From Phytophthora hibernalis (taxonomy: Eukaryota; Oomycota; Peronosporomycetes; Peronosporales; Peronosporaceae): 64,000 nucleotides of DNA. The stretch lies in the NCBI GenBank assembly GCA_012656075.1, contig JAAKBF010000005.1, positions 1-64,000 on the forward strand, given 5' to 3'. The position numbers were made by a program, and so were the translations under genes. The notes under the pieces were generated by a model, which made no database searches, was not told the DNA's origin, and was given only the letters and a program-made list of their open reading frames with translations. Shown here one piece after another: positions 10,801 to 21,268 of the stretch (position 1 is the first letter of the stretch; each line of letters begins with the position of its first letter).

Positions 10801-11313
10801 GATTCTCATCTACACTCCTTTGCTCAAGTGGTACATTTCTCATGGTATGGAGATCACCAAGACTTACTGCTTTATCAAGGCCAGCTCTCACAAGGCTTTT
10901 GCTCCTTTTATGGAGGCTGTATCAAACGCTCGACAAGAAGGTGATGTTGATAAGTCTAAGGCGATGATTGCTGAGATGATGAAACTTGTAGGCAACAGTG
11001 CTTTTGGTCGATCTGGAATGGACATGAGCAAGCACAAAGAGGTCAAGTATGAGTCGAGCGACAAAGGTATTAAGAACAAGATCGAACACTTTACGTTCCA
11101 TGGCTTGGAAGAGCTTAACGATGCGTGTGAAATCACCATGAAGAAACGCCGACGTAATAACAAGAACCCAATCCATTTGTCGATTGCTATCTATCAGCTT
11201 GCGAAGCTACGTATGATTCAGTTCTACTACCACTGCATAGATTTCTACTTCGACCGCTCTGACTTCCGGTACCAGGAGATGGACACTGATTCAGCTTATA
11301 TCGCTTTCAGCTG
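7815..11313 (+). pseudogene. Protein-primed DNA polymerase B of a Polinton/Maverick element, copy 1 (truncated)
   Basis: The region starts at ATG 7815. A TAA at 8166 interrupts the frame, then the protein continues in frame. A 2-nt loss near 8521 and a TAA near 8599 follow. A Cys-rich finger (YQCPKC...H...C) is at about 8820-8893, and the ExoI motif VYDFEAIL at about 9020. An HNH/endonuclease-VII-like zinc domain with two CxxC pairs is at about 10150-10270 and is intact in this copy. Motif A (YDANAVYLWA) is at about 10480-10510, motif B (GNSAFG) near 10990, and motif C (DTDSAY) near 11284. Just after motif C a 148-bp deletion removes the start of the thumb, and homology ends at 11365. The polymerase would replicate the element genome. 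It is dead in this copy. Confidence 0.8.
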
Positions 11314-11365
11314 ATGCTATGGTCTCACTATCGAGTAAGAACTATATTTGCCATCTACCCGACGA

Positions 11366-12219
11366 TGCACGACCAGTTTCGGCGCCTCGAAGATACATAA
11401 TTGTAAATATTTGTATTGCTTTAACACACGAACTCTGTAGTGGCCACGAAGCAGCTCGCCGAGCTCGATGCTCAGCAAATTGAGGTTGAAGAACTGGAGT
11501 GTACAGTTTGGACAGCTTTGTTGAAGAGGGACCTACTCTATGGTGTCAACTTGGACCGAGCTCTTCGCCCACATTCTGGCAGAGCTGAAGGCACGCTGCA
11601 AGGCAAAATACAACCATGGACCTATCATGACGAATCCCAAGGAGCTTTGCAGGGCAGCCATTTTCGTTCTCCATCTGGACAGAAGAACCACACATCGAGG
11701 AAGTGATGGCGCACTGGGAAAAGACAGCAAGGGCTCTTAACGTCTTTGGGGATGGACTGAAGGCCGATATCGACATGAAGCCCCAAGCAGAACTCGACGC
11801 TATGACGGGTGTGGAGTATTCCAATGAGTGTCGGCGTGTTGCTTTAGCACGTAAAGCGAAAGATCAGACTGAAAGTGACTTCGAGACACTGACACACTGA
11901 CAGCGAACTATGGGGACTATCGCAAGAAGGTGGAGTGCTACATGAGGGCGAGGGACCGACACCTTGTTGATTGTCAAGCCCGGAAGAACAAGGCCGAAGA
12001 AGAGCGGAGCGAACAAGTGACCAAGCTGAAAACGATCATCTCAAAGCTAGGGAGGGTGGGCCATATGCTACCTTTCAGGATTACAAAGAAGCCTATCTGA
12101 AGGTGAAGCAGATTAAGGCGTACCTTGACAAAATCAAAATCCAGATTCACACGGGGGTAACGAATATCTGGAAACGAGAGGAGTGCGTCGTTGGACCGCA
12201 AGGTGGACTGCAATCGGCA
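11366..12219 (+). other. Spacer between duplication copies: decayed ORF of unknown family
   Basis: This is unique sequence between the two copies. Plus-strand frames at 11440-11740, 11703-11900 and 11971-12215 read as pieces of one polar, helical protein. It includes an ELKARCKAKYNHGP segment, a MAHWEKTARALNVFGDGLK segment and a Lys/Glu-rich region with YATFQDYKEAYLKVKQIKAYL. The pieces are linked only through frame changes. I recognise no family. It could be a decayed host gene or a retroelement gag. Confidence 0.3.
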
Positions 12220-12225
12220 AACTAT

Positions 12226-14979
12226 TTACACTCGTTGCTTCTTGGTCTTTCCACTGGCAGCAGCCTTGCCACGCTTCCGTGGCTGCTTGATGGTTTGCAC
12301 CTTGGTCTGTACCTTTTCTTCCTTTTCCTCCTCATCTGCTTCGTTATCACTGTCCGTCTTCTCCACGGCTGACTCGCTTTCGCCAACCGGCAGCAAATTT
12401 TTCATGGTCACAATACTAAAGTCCACGAGGTAAGACATCTGGAGCATGCGGTCGATACGCTGGAAGTGGCGCTCGCTGAAAGCAATAAGAGCCACTACGG
12501 TCTTGGAAACTCCATCCAACGATTTCAGGCGGCTAGGAGGCAGCTCACGAAGAATTGTGCTAACCAGAACTTGGCACACATTCGTGTTGCGAGCGTTAGT
12601 GTTCCAGTCGCGCAACCATTCTGTCAACGTCGTCAGCTGCTCGTCCTCCAGACTGACCACCCCTGGCGACAATATGTCCTCAGGCGAAAAGTTGTCCGGG
12701 TCAATCGGTTTACCACCTGGAAGCACGAGCTGATCCTTGTGCCGCGGGCCTTCAAGCAGGTCGCGCAGAATCTGGAGCATGCGGTTCGGGTGGTTCAGCT
12801 CAAATGCGAGTTGCACAGCGTCCAGCAACTTGTTGTTGCGCAGGCAGTTGAAAAGTTCCTGCTCCTTTAGCAGCTTGGCGTCGCGGTCATCCTGCTGAGA
12901 GCGCTCCTCCTCTTCCGTGAAGTCACGCCAAAGGTTGATTGTAGAATCGGCACCACCACTGACCATCTTGGAGCTGTCCTTCGACACAGCGAGAGCCCAA
13001 ATTTTATCCTCATGATTGTCCAGCGTAGCCTCGCACTCGTTGCTCTTGATGGTCCAGAGCTTCATGAGTCCATCCGCACCCGCAGACAGCAGCTGCATAC
13101 CAGCGCAAGCGAACTGCACATTCAGCACAGACGCAGTGTGGCCCTCGAACGTCTTCAAGCACGAGAAGTCCTTGGCTGACCACACCTTGACAGTCTTGTC
13201 GCCACTAGCAGACGCAAGGCACTGATCGACCGGAGAAAACTCAACAGCCCACACACCACGCTTGTGGCCACGGCAAACACCAGCCAACGTCAGGAGACGA
13301 CCGGCACCCCCTGCTGCGAGTGCCACACCTTGATAAGCTTATCCTGCAATGCACTAGCAATAAAGCGGTCATTGGGCGAGACCGCAAGGGCGTTCACATC
13401 TTTGTCGTGAGCTTTCACAGCACACAGGGTGGAAATCGACAGCTCCGTGGGTGGAGGCTTCGCAGGTGTAGCGTAGGATCCAGCAAGTGGCTGAAGGCTC
13501 CACATCTTTAGAGTCTTGTCCGAGCTACCAGTAACAAAGAAAGCAGCACCTGTAGCAAAGCGGAAGCGCGCTGCGAAATAGCAACCGCGCCAAGAGACTC
13601 AGTGTGACCAGCGCAAGTGGCCACACAGCGCGGCAGATTCTTGCTTGTCTTCTTACCACCAGTAGGCCGCAGATCCCAAAGCCGAGCGGTCCTGTCCTTT
13701 GAAGCACTCACAAGCCATCGACCATCTGGGGAAACCGAAAGTGCCATCACAATGTCTGTGTGGCCCGAAAGGAGATCGCAAGACAGCGTGTTGCGGTTCA
13801 GAAGACGAATTTGTTCGCTGTTCGTGGCCACGGCAAGCAAATCCGAAGGCGCTCCGCTTGCATCAGCCGCCGGGACGTACTTGAGGTTAAGAATGTCGTC
13901 GTTGTAGCCGATAATCTGAGTGCGTCGAGACAACTTTTCATCAAACACCAGGAATTTCTGCTCTGAAGACACAACGACAACTTCGCTGCGTGCAGCAGAT
14001 CCGTGTACGTAAGAGACGCCGAGACATCCGACTTTTGTGTGAACACGGTTTCGCAAACGCTTCCGCTGCTACGCCACAACCGAAGCGTGCCCATCTCTCC
14101 AGCAGTCAGGAAGTAGATGGACTTGTTATCCTGCGTCTTGTCAGCCGCTTTCGTGACGCACTTAAATGTCGACGGCACTACCACGAGTCCTTCAACAGCT
14201 TCGTGCACCAGCACCGTCTTGGTGAGCTTGTTGTCCCTCAAGTCCCAAAAGTTAACCACCTTGTCACGTCCAGCGGACAGCATGGTGTAGCCATCTTCCG
14301 AGAAGGCCACACTGGTAACGAGGCTCATGTGGTCCTGGATGCACGCCACCTGCTTCTGCGTGTACAAGTCCCAGACGCGCACGGTGGCGTCGTCACTGGC
14401 CGACATGAGCGAAAGTCGCGCCGCGTCCGGGTGGAACTGCACGAGAGTCACGATACCAGAATGACCGCGGAAGTTGTGCGTGCAGAAGCCCTTGTCCACG
14501 TCGAACATCTTGACTGTGCGGTCGCTGCCTCCTGTGGCCAATAGAGTGCCCGACGGGTCGAATCCCATTGCCAGCACGGGCGTCTCATGAGCCTTGATCG
14601 TACGTACACACTTGAAGGTGTCCAGGTCCCACACACGCAGCAACAGGTTGCGGCCAGCCGTCACGAGCTGGTTCTTCTTGCCTGGTCTCACAGCGAACAC
14701 CACGAAGGACTCCTTGGCCTCCTCGTCCTCCACGTCCTGCTGCAGAGTGCGCTGCAGCTCTCCGGTCTCGGCGTCCACGACGGCCACGTCGTCGTGCATC
14801 ATGCAGGCCATGAGCGCCTTGGGCTCCGAGTCGGGGCCTGCGCGACCATGGAAAAGCTCCACTTTGCCGCCCGTGTACACACCCGCGTGCGTCTTGACAG
14901 TGCGCCAGATCTTGGACAGTCCTGAGTGGCTTGAATAGCTGCCAGAAGCGCCGGCGGCGACCTGCACAGCGTCCGTCAT
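12226..14979 (-). pseudogene. UTP13/TBL3-like WD40 nucleolar protein, copy 2 (frameshifted)
   Basis: Same gene as 2770-5523. The N-terminal frame begins at ATG 14979 and holds several WD40 repeats. Breaks near 14010 and 13317 are shared with copy 1, and a private one-base loss near 13561 interrupts the middle repeats. The C-terminal part is better here. The Utp13 domain runs in one frame into an acidic, Lys-rich tail ending with stop 12226-12228, while copy 1 has a tail frameshift. Neither copy therefore encodes the full protein as written. This is an essential ribosome-biogenesis gene in other eukaryotes, so an intact copy is expected elsewhere, or the shared indels are sequence errors. Confidence 0.75.
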
Positions 14980-15149
14980 GGTCGAGAGGCACGTGAAAGG
15001 TTACGGTGTGACGACCGAAGACCACGCAAGCTTTCGCGAGGGCAAATACTGGTCGTGAACAAACACCTGCCGAGTTTCCCGTACTACACAACCTCCACCG
15101 CAAGTCACAGAATTACAGCTGCAGCCTTCTGGAATGAGGCGTTCTTTGA

Positions 15150-15710
15150 AGTTGGGCCAACAGTAAACGAAGCACCAATAACTCCCAGAGCAACTCGCGC
15201 ATCACTCAACTCTACGATACATTTTACGCGTTCCTGGATCACAACTCGCCAGCTCTCAAGCCAATATTTCGGTCGTCGATGGTGGTGCGCAGCAAGGTGC
15301 TGGTTCATATCAGCGCTGGCTTGCGGACTATTCTAGTAGGAGACAATATGGTGGAGCGTGTGGAGAGTCTGATGCACACACATCTGCGTTTTGGCGTCAA
15401 GATGGAGCACTACGATCCACTGGGAGTCGCTCTGATATTTGCCATGAAGGAGTGTTCTGGTGCATTGTGGACGCCTCAAATTGAAGAGGCCTGGCGCCGA
15501 TTGTACGCTCTCTGCTGCGTCATTCTACTCGACGCTCACCGGCGTACGATGGACCAGCATGTATCCAAGGCTCGCGAGATGGCCAAGGCGGGAGGTAGCC
15601 CCAACATCAACGACCTCCAGTCCAATTTACGCCCGCAATCGATCAAAGAGAATTCAATCGCTCCAGCTAGCACAACAACTTCATGTAACAGTGTTCGGAT
15701 GAATCCTTAG
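15150..15710 (+). CDS. Globin-like protein, copy 2 (5' end unresolved)
   Basis: Duplicate of the globin at 5694-6254, with no difference noticed. The proximal-His pattern HLRFGV lies at about 15381-15398. As in copy 1, the frame is open from the base after an in-frame TGA, the first ATG (15279) falls within the fold, and the polar tail ends at the stop 15708-15710. Identity across both copies says the duplication is recent, not that the gene is active. Confidence 0.65.
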   Translation, partial: SWANSKRSTNNSQSNSRITQLYDTFYAFLDHNSPALKPIFRSSMVVRSKVLVHISAGLRTILVGDNMVERVESLMHTHLRFGVKMEHYDPLGVALIFAMKECSGALWTPQIEEAWRRLYALCCVILLDAHRRTMDQHVSKAREMAKAGGSPNINDLQSNLRPQSIKENSIAPASTTTSCNSVRMNP

Positions 15711-15863
15711 ACATTAATAAATCACTTGCAGGGCTGAGACGATTGCGTGGTGCTCTTCGGCACAGATACGCAAGTGCGAAAGGGAGTAACCAAGGGTACG
15801 ATATGTAGTAACCTTCCTTCCAGAAATTCTCCCTCATTCTAGAATCTGCCGCGTGGAGGAAAG

Positions 15864-16274
15864 ATGGTGAAGCTCTTCTGTGCTATCGTTGGTGTGGCAG
15901 GAAACGCGTTTCGGTGGACATAGACGAGGGTCAGTCGGTGGGAGACTTGAAGGAGGCGATCAAGGAGAAGCCGAACACTATCACGTGCGATGCGGACCAA
16001 CTGCAGCTCTTCCTGGCGAAGACGGCGGACGGCGCGTGGCTCGATGGGGCTGGCGCGGCAGCTGTGGCGCTCGATGAACGTGGACATCCGCAAGGCTGCG
16101 TGCAGATGGATCCCTTGTTGGCTCAAGAACGTCAAGTACTTTGGAGATAATTTTCAACCGGGTGAGGGCCAAGTTCACGTGCTGGTGGTGGTTCCGGGTC
16201 ATGTTCGCGTTGACATTGGTGGAACTGCTTCCAGAGCGCTGAAATATAAGCGTACGTATTCTCGCCCCTAATCG
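15864..16274 (+). pseudogene. Crinkler (CRN) effector N-terminal domain, copy 2, frameshifted
   Basis: It begins at ATG 15864 with the same CRN head, then shifts frame near 15910, right after the first 16 codons. The next frame (from 15914) carries the QSVGDLK block, a complete LFLAK-type motif near 16004-16019 and the WLDG block. It then shifts again near 16117 before the HVLVVVP motif. The middle of the domain is better preserved than in copy 1 and differs from it at more positions than the surrounding DNA. No known CRN C-terminal effector domain follows. It is an effector-family fragment, not a working gene. Confidence 0.7.
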
Positions 16275-16275
16275 T

Positions 16276-16734
16276 TTGAATATGCTGTTGCTAATTTTCT
16301 TGTGTAGAGCAGGATACAGACGGTGGATCATCAACGCTCAATGCTTCGTACCTGTCATATTGGCGGTCATTACAATCATTGTTTTGGCCTTCGGAGAGAA
16401 TCCAACCGACGAAAAAGGATGTTTAACAGCTCCTGGCCGCTCGCTTATCGTGTGTCGGATGATTGGTGTTGACATTGCGATGGGGGCGATTCTGTCATAT
16501 TCGCAACATTGGAAATCGAAGCTTGACAACATGATCGAGGTAGCGAAGGACGAGACACCGTTACAAGCCCAGCGACAAGAAATGACCGACCTGACTTTTG
16601 CTGCTGGAGCGCAGCATCAAGAATTGACCGAGCACACTTCGCTGCTTCCTGCTACTGAAGCTCAGCGACAACCTCAACAACAACAACCCTCACAGAGCAC
16701 AAAGAGAAACAGAGGAAGAGGAAAGAGGAAATGA
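16276..16734 (+). CDS. Hypothetical membrane ORF with Gln-rich basic tail, copy 2
   Basis: Duplicate of 6824-7282, 152 codons, no difference noticed. It has one strong and one weaker hydrophobic segment, then a polar Gln-rich tail with a Lys/Arg-rich end. Family unknown. Confidence 0.35.
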   Translation: MNMLLLIFLCRAGYRRWIINAQCFVPVILAVITIIVLAFGENPTDEKGCLTAPGRSLIVCRMIGVDIAMGAILSYSQHWKSKLDNMIEVAKDETPLQAQRQEMTDLTFAAGAQHQELTEHTSLLPATEAQRQPQQQQPSQSTKRNRGRGKRK

Positions 16735-16820
16735 TTAATAATTTAATGGAAGCATTGTGTTTTCAACTTCTCAATTACCAAGTATTTGTTGATCGATCGT
16801 GATAAATATAAAGTTAGTAA

Positions 16821-16825
16821 TATAG
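16821..16825 (+). promoter_or_regulatory. TATAG motif upstream of the small basic ORF (copy 2)
   Basis: Counterpart of 7369-7373, 4 nt before ATG 16830. Confidence 0.35.
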
Positions 16826-16829
16826 TAAC

Positions 16830-17033
16830 ATGGCGTACTCTCCTGAGCAATACCAAGCTAGCAAGGAACGTATCAAAGCAGCACAGAAGCGCTACTACCA
16901 GCGCACACGCGACGCTCGCTTGTCGTATCAAAAGAGCTACGACGACAAGAATAGAAAGCAGATTCGAGCTCGCAAGCGTAAGCCCAGAACCGAACTTAAC
17001 GAAACAGAAAGCGCTGAAACTGAACTTAATTAA
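16830..17033 (+). CDS. Small basic hypothetical protein, copy 2
   Basis: A 67-residue Lys/Arg/Gln-rich ORF identical to 7378-7581. It is the first gene of the element body in this copy and lies about 230 bp before the polymerase region. No family recognised. Confidence 0.45.
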   Translation: MAYSPEQYQASKERIKAAQKRYYQRTRDARLSYQKSYDDKNRKQIRARKRKPRTELNETESAETELN

Positions 17034-17254
17034 TTAATCAATTTTTTCTCAGATAAAAAGTCAAGAATATAGCCAATGACTGACGCCGACAACACGCTTC
17101 AAATAACTGGCTTAAAACCTCCACCAAGGCATACTCCAAATATCTGAATTAATTCATTTCAGATTTTTGTATATTAGTATGATATAAAGTCGATCCTGAT
17201 ACAAGATCCAAAAGATTATAAAGTCATATCTACGAAGAATAATATACCCAACAA

Positions 17255-17262
17255 TATATAGG
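17255..17262 (+). promoter_or_regulatory. TATATAGG motif upstream of polymerase (copy 2)
   Basis: Same motif as 7803-7810. The start codon next to it has been destroyed by loss of two bases. Confidence 0.4.
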
Positions 17263-17266
17263 CAAC

Positions 17267-20200
17267 ATTTGCACACGAGCTCGAAGGATTAAAGAGATTA
17301 AATATCCAAGCTATCAAATGGGGTAGTAGCTACCGTGTTAAGGTGCGTGGTAGAACGGGTAAGATGGTTTATGTAAGCAACGTTTCGCGCCCAATCAACC
17401 TGAGATTGGTAGCTAAGCAGTACAATGTTTCGATTGAAACCCTTGAGAAACACTTGTCGCCTGACTACAAGGCTGATCCTAAGTACCGTTTTTACAATGG
17501 TAATCACATGGAATCACACCTATATGAGGGTGTTGAGCCTTCTGTTTTCTACGACAAGCTCGAGAATGTTCTTTCGACTCAGGCGAGTGCGTTTAAGGTA
17601 AATGTTGCTCTTGGGTAAGAACTTGTAAGCAAGACCGATCCTGATGATACTCGCTACTTCTATCCAAATCTCGCTACCACGTATGTGTTCAATAAGCCTG
17701 TCGCTATCAACAGCAAGGCTGATATTCGAAAGAAGGTGATTTCGGAAATCCGTTCTATGGAGTTGGCTGACAAACTGAACTACCCCAGCTCCGGGTATAA
17801 GCTCAAGCCGATCACTGCATTCAAGATATTCATCTACCATCGCGACCATGCTCTGGGGGACAGCGAAACTGTCATCCCTCAGATTATTCGCGAAAACAAG
17901 CATGTAATCAACTTCCCTAAGACCAACAACAAGTGCGTCTTCCACTGCATCGCCTGGCATACATTCCAGAGCTCTAAGAAGGATCCTCGCAGAATTCAGG
18001 CTCAGGTGAAGGAGGCATTCAAGCGCTATTGCTCTTTCAAGGGGGTTAACTAAACGTTGAGCCTATTTCGAAGCTTCAAGCCCATTGACCTACTACAGCT
18101 CGATGAGGTTGAGGACTGCTTCCAACATGGTATTAACGTATATAATATGGATGTAGTTTCTGGAAATGTAAAATGCATTCGTAGATCGGACAAGGGGTAT
18201 GAAGCTATGGATATTCTATCGCACGAGAATCACGCTCTTTACATTAAGAACATCGATATGCTTCAGTCTAAGTATCAATGTCCTAAGTGTGAAATGGTTT
18301 TTATCAGCGCTGAAAAGCTGAAAAATCACAAGAAGAATCAGTGTGAGCTTGTAAATATTGAGAGCTTCCCCGCTGAGCCAACTATTTACAAACCGGCTCA
18401 GAACACGATACGATCACTGCTTACTAAGTATTCCATCAAGGATGCTGACCAGTACATCGATCACTTCATCGTTTATGACTTTGAGGCCATTCTTAAGCCT
18501 ACCGCGACTCAACACGGGGAGAATACTGTCTTCACGAACGAACATATTCCTGTGTCAGTTGATAGCTTAACCGAGGAGGTGCGTTGCTTTGTAAATGACG
18601 ATCCAAAGGTGCTGCTTACGGATATGTTCAAATACATCGGTGATGTATCCGTGAAGATCCAGCAGTACAATGTCAATAAGTACAAATTGCTTCTTCAAAA
18701 ACTCATCAATGCTCACGGTCTGACAGGCATGGAACTTCCAGGTGTAAAGCTTGGTAAGACCTACAAGATGCCTGATGTTGAGAGTTGGATTGAAGAGGGA
18801 AGTATGCCAGCTTCGTTGACTTTCACCGCAGTCTTGGTTTTGGTAAGCAAAGATCTGATTACGGGAAACGGAAACAGCAAGTACCACTATTCGGCTTCAA
18901 TTCTGGTCGATACGATCTTAACTTGATTAAGAAGGATTTGTTTGCCGTAATTGGTACCGACAACATCAAATCTGTCATCAAGAACCCCAGCTACATGTGC
19001 ATTGCTACATCGGACATGAAAATGCTTGATATCACTAACTATGTACCAGCTGGTACTAGCTACGACAAGTATCTTACAACATATCTCGGTGGCTGCAAAT
19101 GCGATGACAAAATTAGATGTGTATGCGGTCTTGGCAAGGGTCTTTTCCATTACGAGTACATCACCGCGTTCAATGTTCTAAACCAGACTACTATCCCGCC
19201 TAAGTCAGCTTTTGATAGCAAGCTCCGTGGAACAAGCATCACCGGCGATGACTACGAACGAGTGAAGTTCGTGTGGGATTACTACGAGATGAAATCGATC
19301 AAAGACCTACTGATCTGGTACAACAATCTCAACGTAGTCCCTTTCATCAAAGCTATCAAGGCTCAGCGAGAGCTATTTAAGCGTTTCAATCTGGATATGT
19401 TTGCGGATGGAGTGTCCCTACCTGGTCTTTCAGAGAAGGTCATGTATCAGACCTGCTTCAATAATCTCCAATTTCCGGATAAGAAACCTGCTAACGCATT
19501 CCAATTTCCAGCTAAGCGCATGGCTGGCTACAAGAGTCAGGACGCTAAGGCAAAGCGAAAATTTGGTATGACACTCGAGCACTTGAATACATTGCTGCAA
19601 AAGCAAAGGTATCTGTGGTCTATGCTACTGTCAGCTGACTGCTGATACCGCTTCAGCGGATCGTATCAACCATAATCTTGGCCACATCGACGGCAACATC
19701 TTGGTCAGCTGCGTAAAGTGCAACACCGCTCGAAAAGACATGTCGCTTAAGGGGTTTCGGTATAAGAAGTTGCTTGAGTTCAACTCGGACAGACTGGTCT
19801 ACTCGATCGACAAGGAGGAGAAGGATATCTACTCTAAGATGAAGGCCAACATTACTGGAGGTCCATCTATTATCTTCAATCGCTACGCTAAGCGTAATGA
19901 CACGAAGATTCGCGGTGGTAAGGTCTGTAAGAAAATTATCGGATACGACGCTAACGCTGTATACCTATGGGCTATTGGTAATGAGATGCCATGCGGTCGA
20001 TTGACTATGGTTGAAGCGTATGATGATATCATCGATGACATCAAAGCAGACAAGGTATTCGGCTTTCTCGAGTGTGATATTCGCACACCAGAGCACCGCA
20101 AACAGTACTTTCGTGAGTTGACTCCAATTTTCAAGAATGTACTGATCGACTGTACGAATGAGAGCGTCATTGGTAAGCACATGTTCGATCACAATGAGGC

Positions 20201-21229
20201 GCGCAAGCAAAGCCGAGCAAAGCCAGCTCGCAAGTTGATTGGTAGCTACTTTGGTGAAAAGATTCTCATCTACACTCCTTTGCTCAAGTGGTACCTTTCT
20301 CATGGTATGGAGATCACCAAGACTTACTGCTTTATCAAGGCCAGCTCTCACAAGGCTTTTGCTCCTTTTATGGAGGCTGTATCAAACGCTCGACGAGAAG
20401 GTGATGTTGATAAGTCTAAGGCGATGATTGCTGAGATGATGAAACTTGTAGGCAACAGTGCTTTTGGTCGATCTGGAATGGACATGAGCAAGCACAAAGA
20501 GGTCAAGTATGAGTCGAGCGACAAAGGTATTAAGAACAAGATCGAACACTTTACGTTCCATGGCTTGGAAGAGCTTAACGATGCGTGTGAAATCACCATG
20601 AAGAAACGCCGACGTAATAACAAGAACCCAATCCATTTGTCGATTGCTATCTATCAGCTTGCGAAGCTACGTATGCTTCAGTTCTACTACCACTGCATAG
20701 ATTTCTACTTCGACCGCTCTGACTTCCAGTACCAGGAGATGGACACTGATTCAGCTTATATCGCTTTCAGCTGTGATAATCCGTTTCAAGACTGTATCAA
20801 GCCTGAGCTACGTGCTCACTTCAAGGAGCATAAATACGATTGGTTCCCACGCGACTTCAACACTGAGGTAGCTAAGTTTGATCGCCGTACCCTGGTTTGT
20901 TCAAAGATGAATGGTCAGGTGATGCTATGGTCTCACTATCGAGTAAGAACTATATTTGCTATCTACCCGACGAATCTTACAAGGTAAAAGTTTCAGCGAA
21001 GGGTGTTCAGCAGGGAGGTGGTCGAAACAATGGTGTTCTTAATCCTGATGGGTTTGAGACTGTTGTACGGGATCGCATCACGCTACAAGGTACAAACAAG
21101 GGGTTCACACTATCGAAAGAAACCAAATCTATCATAACCTATACTCAAAACAAAACAGCGCTCAACTACTACTATGACAAACGTCGAGTACTTGATGATG
21201 GCATCACGACTGAACCACTTGATATTTAA
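17267..21229 (+). pseudogene. Protein-primed DNA polymerase B with embedded HNH-like domain, copy 2
   Basis: This is the full-length but broken polymerase, about 1,300 codons. The ATG is lost by a 2-nt deletion. In-frame TAA codons lie at about 17616 and 18051. The Cys-rich finger is at about 18272-18345. ExoI VYDFEAIL is at about 18472. An ExoII-like FNSGRYDLNL sits near 18894-18925 after a frameshift. The HNH/endonuclease-VII-like region near 19610-19730 is broken by a 2-nt loss that copy 1 does not have. Motif A (YDANAVYLWA) is near 19940, motif B near 20455, and motif C (DTDSAY) near 20744. After a last shift near 20920, a thumb with SLSSKNYICYLPD and a Lys-rich end closes at 21229. Protein-primed PolB is the replicase of Polintons, adintoviruses and virophage relatives. 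The integrase follows 39 nt downstream. Confidence 0.85.
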
Positions 21230-21260
21230 GCAGCTAACCACTGGGGATTTTTAATGTAAA

Positions 21261-21265
21261 TATAG
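21261..21265 (+). promoter_or_regulatory. TATAG motif upstream of integrase
   Basis: AATATAG followed by ATC, with ATG at 21269. This is the same class of motif as before the polymerase. Confidence 0.35.
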
Positions 21266-21268
21266 ATC

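Larger units (their letters stand above)
2764..11365. repeat. Tandem segmental duplication, copy 1
   Basis: This block is nearly identical to 12220-20973. The left edge is sharp: AACTATTTACACTCG begins at 2764 here and 12220 there, two bases past the WD40 stop codon, with unrelated sequence beyond. The right edge is at 11365/20973, just after CTACCCGACGA. Copy 1 lacks 148 bp present in copy 2 (copy 2 bases 20774-20921, or shifted by one). Copy 1 keeps the left flank (RWD gene) and copy 2 keeps the right flank (rest of the viral element), as expected of a tandem duplication. Confidence 0.9.
12220..20973. repeat. Tandem segmental duplication, copy 2
   Basis: This is the second copy of 2764-11365. 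It retains 148 bp missing from copy 1 and continues without a break into the rest of the viral element, so its right flank is the original one. Scattered single-base changes and small indels distinguish the copies: a lost T near 13561, a lost dinucleotide near 17267 and another near 19613. Confidence 0.9.
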
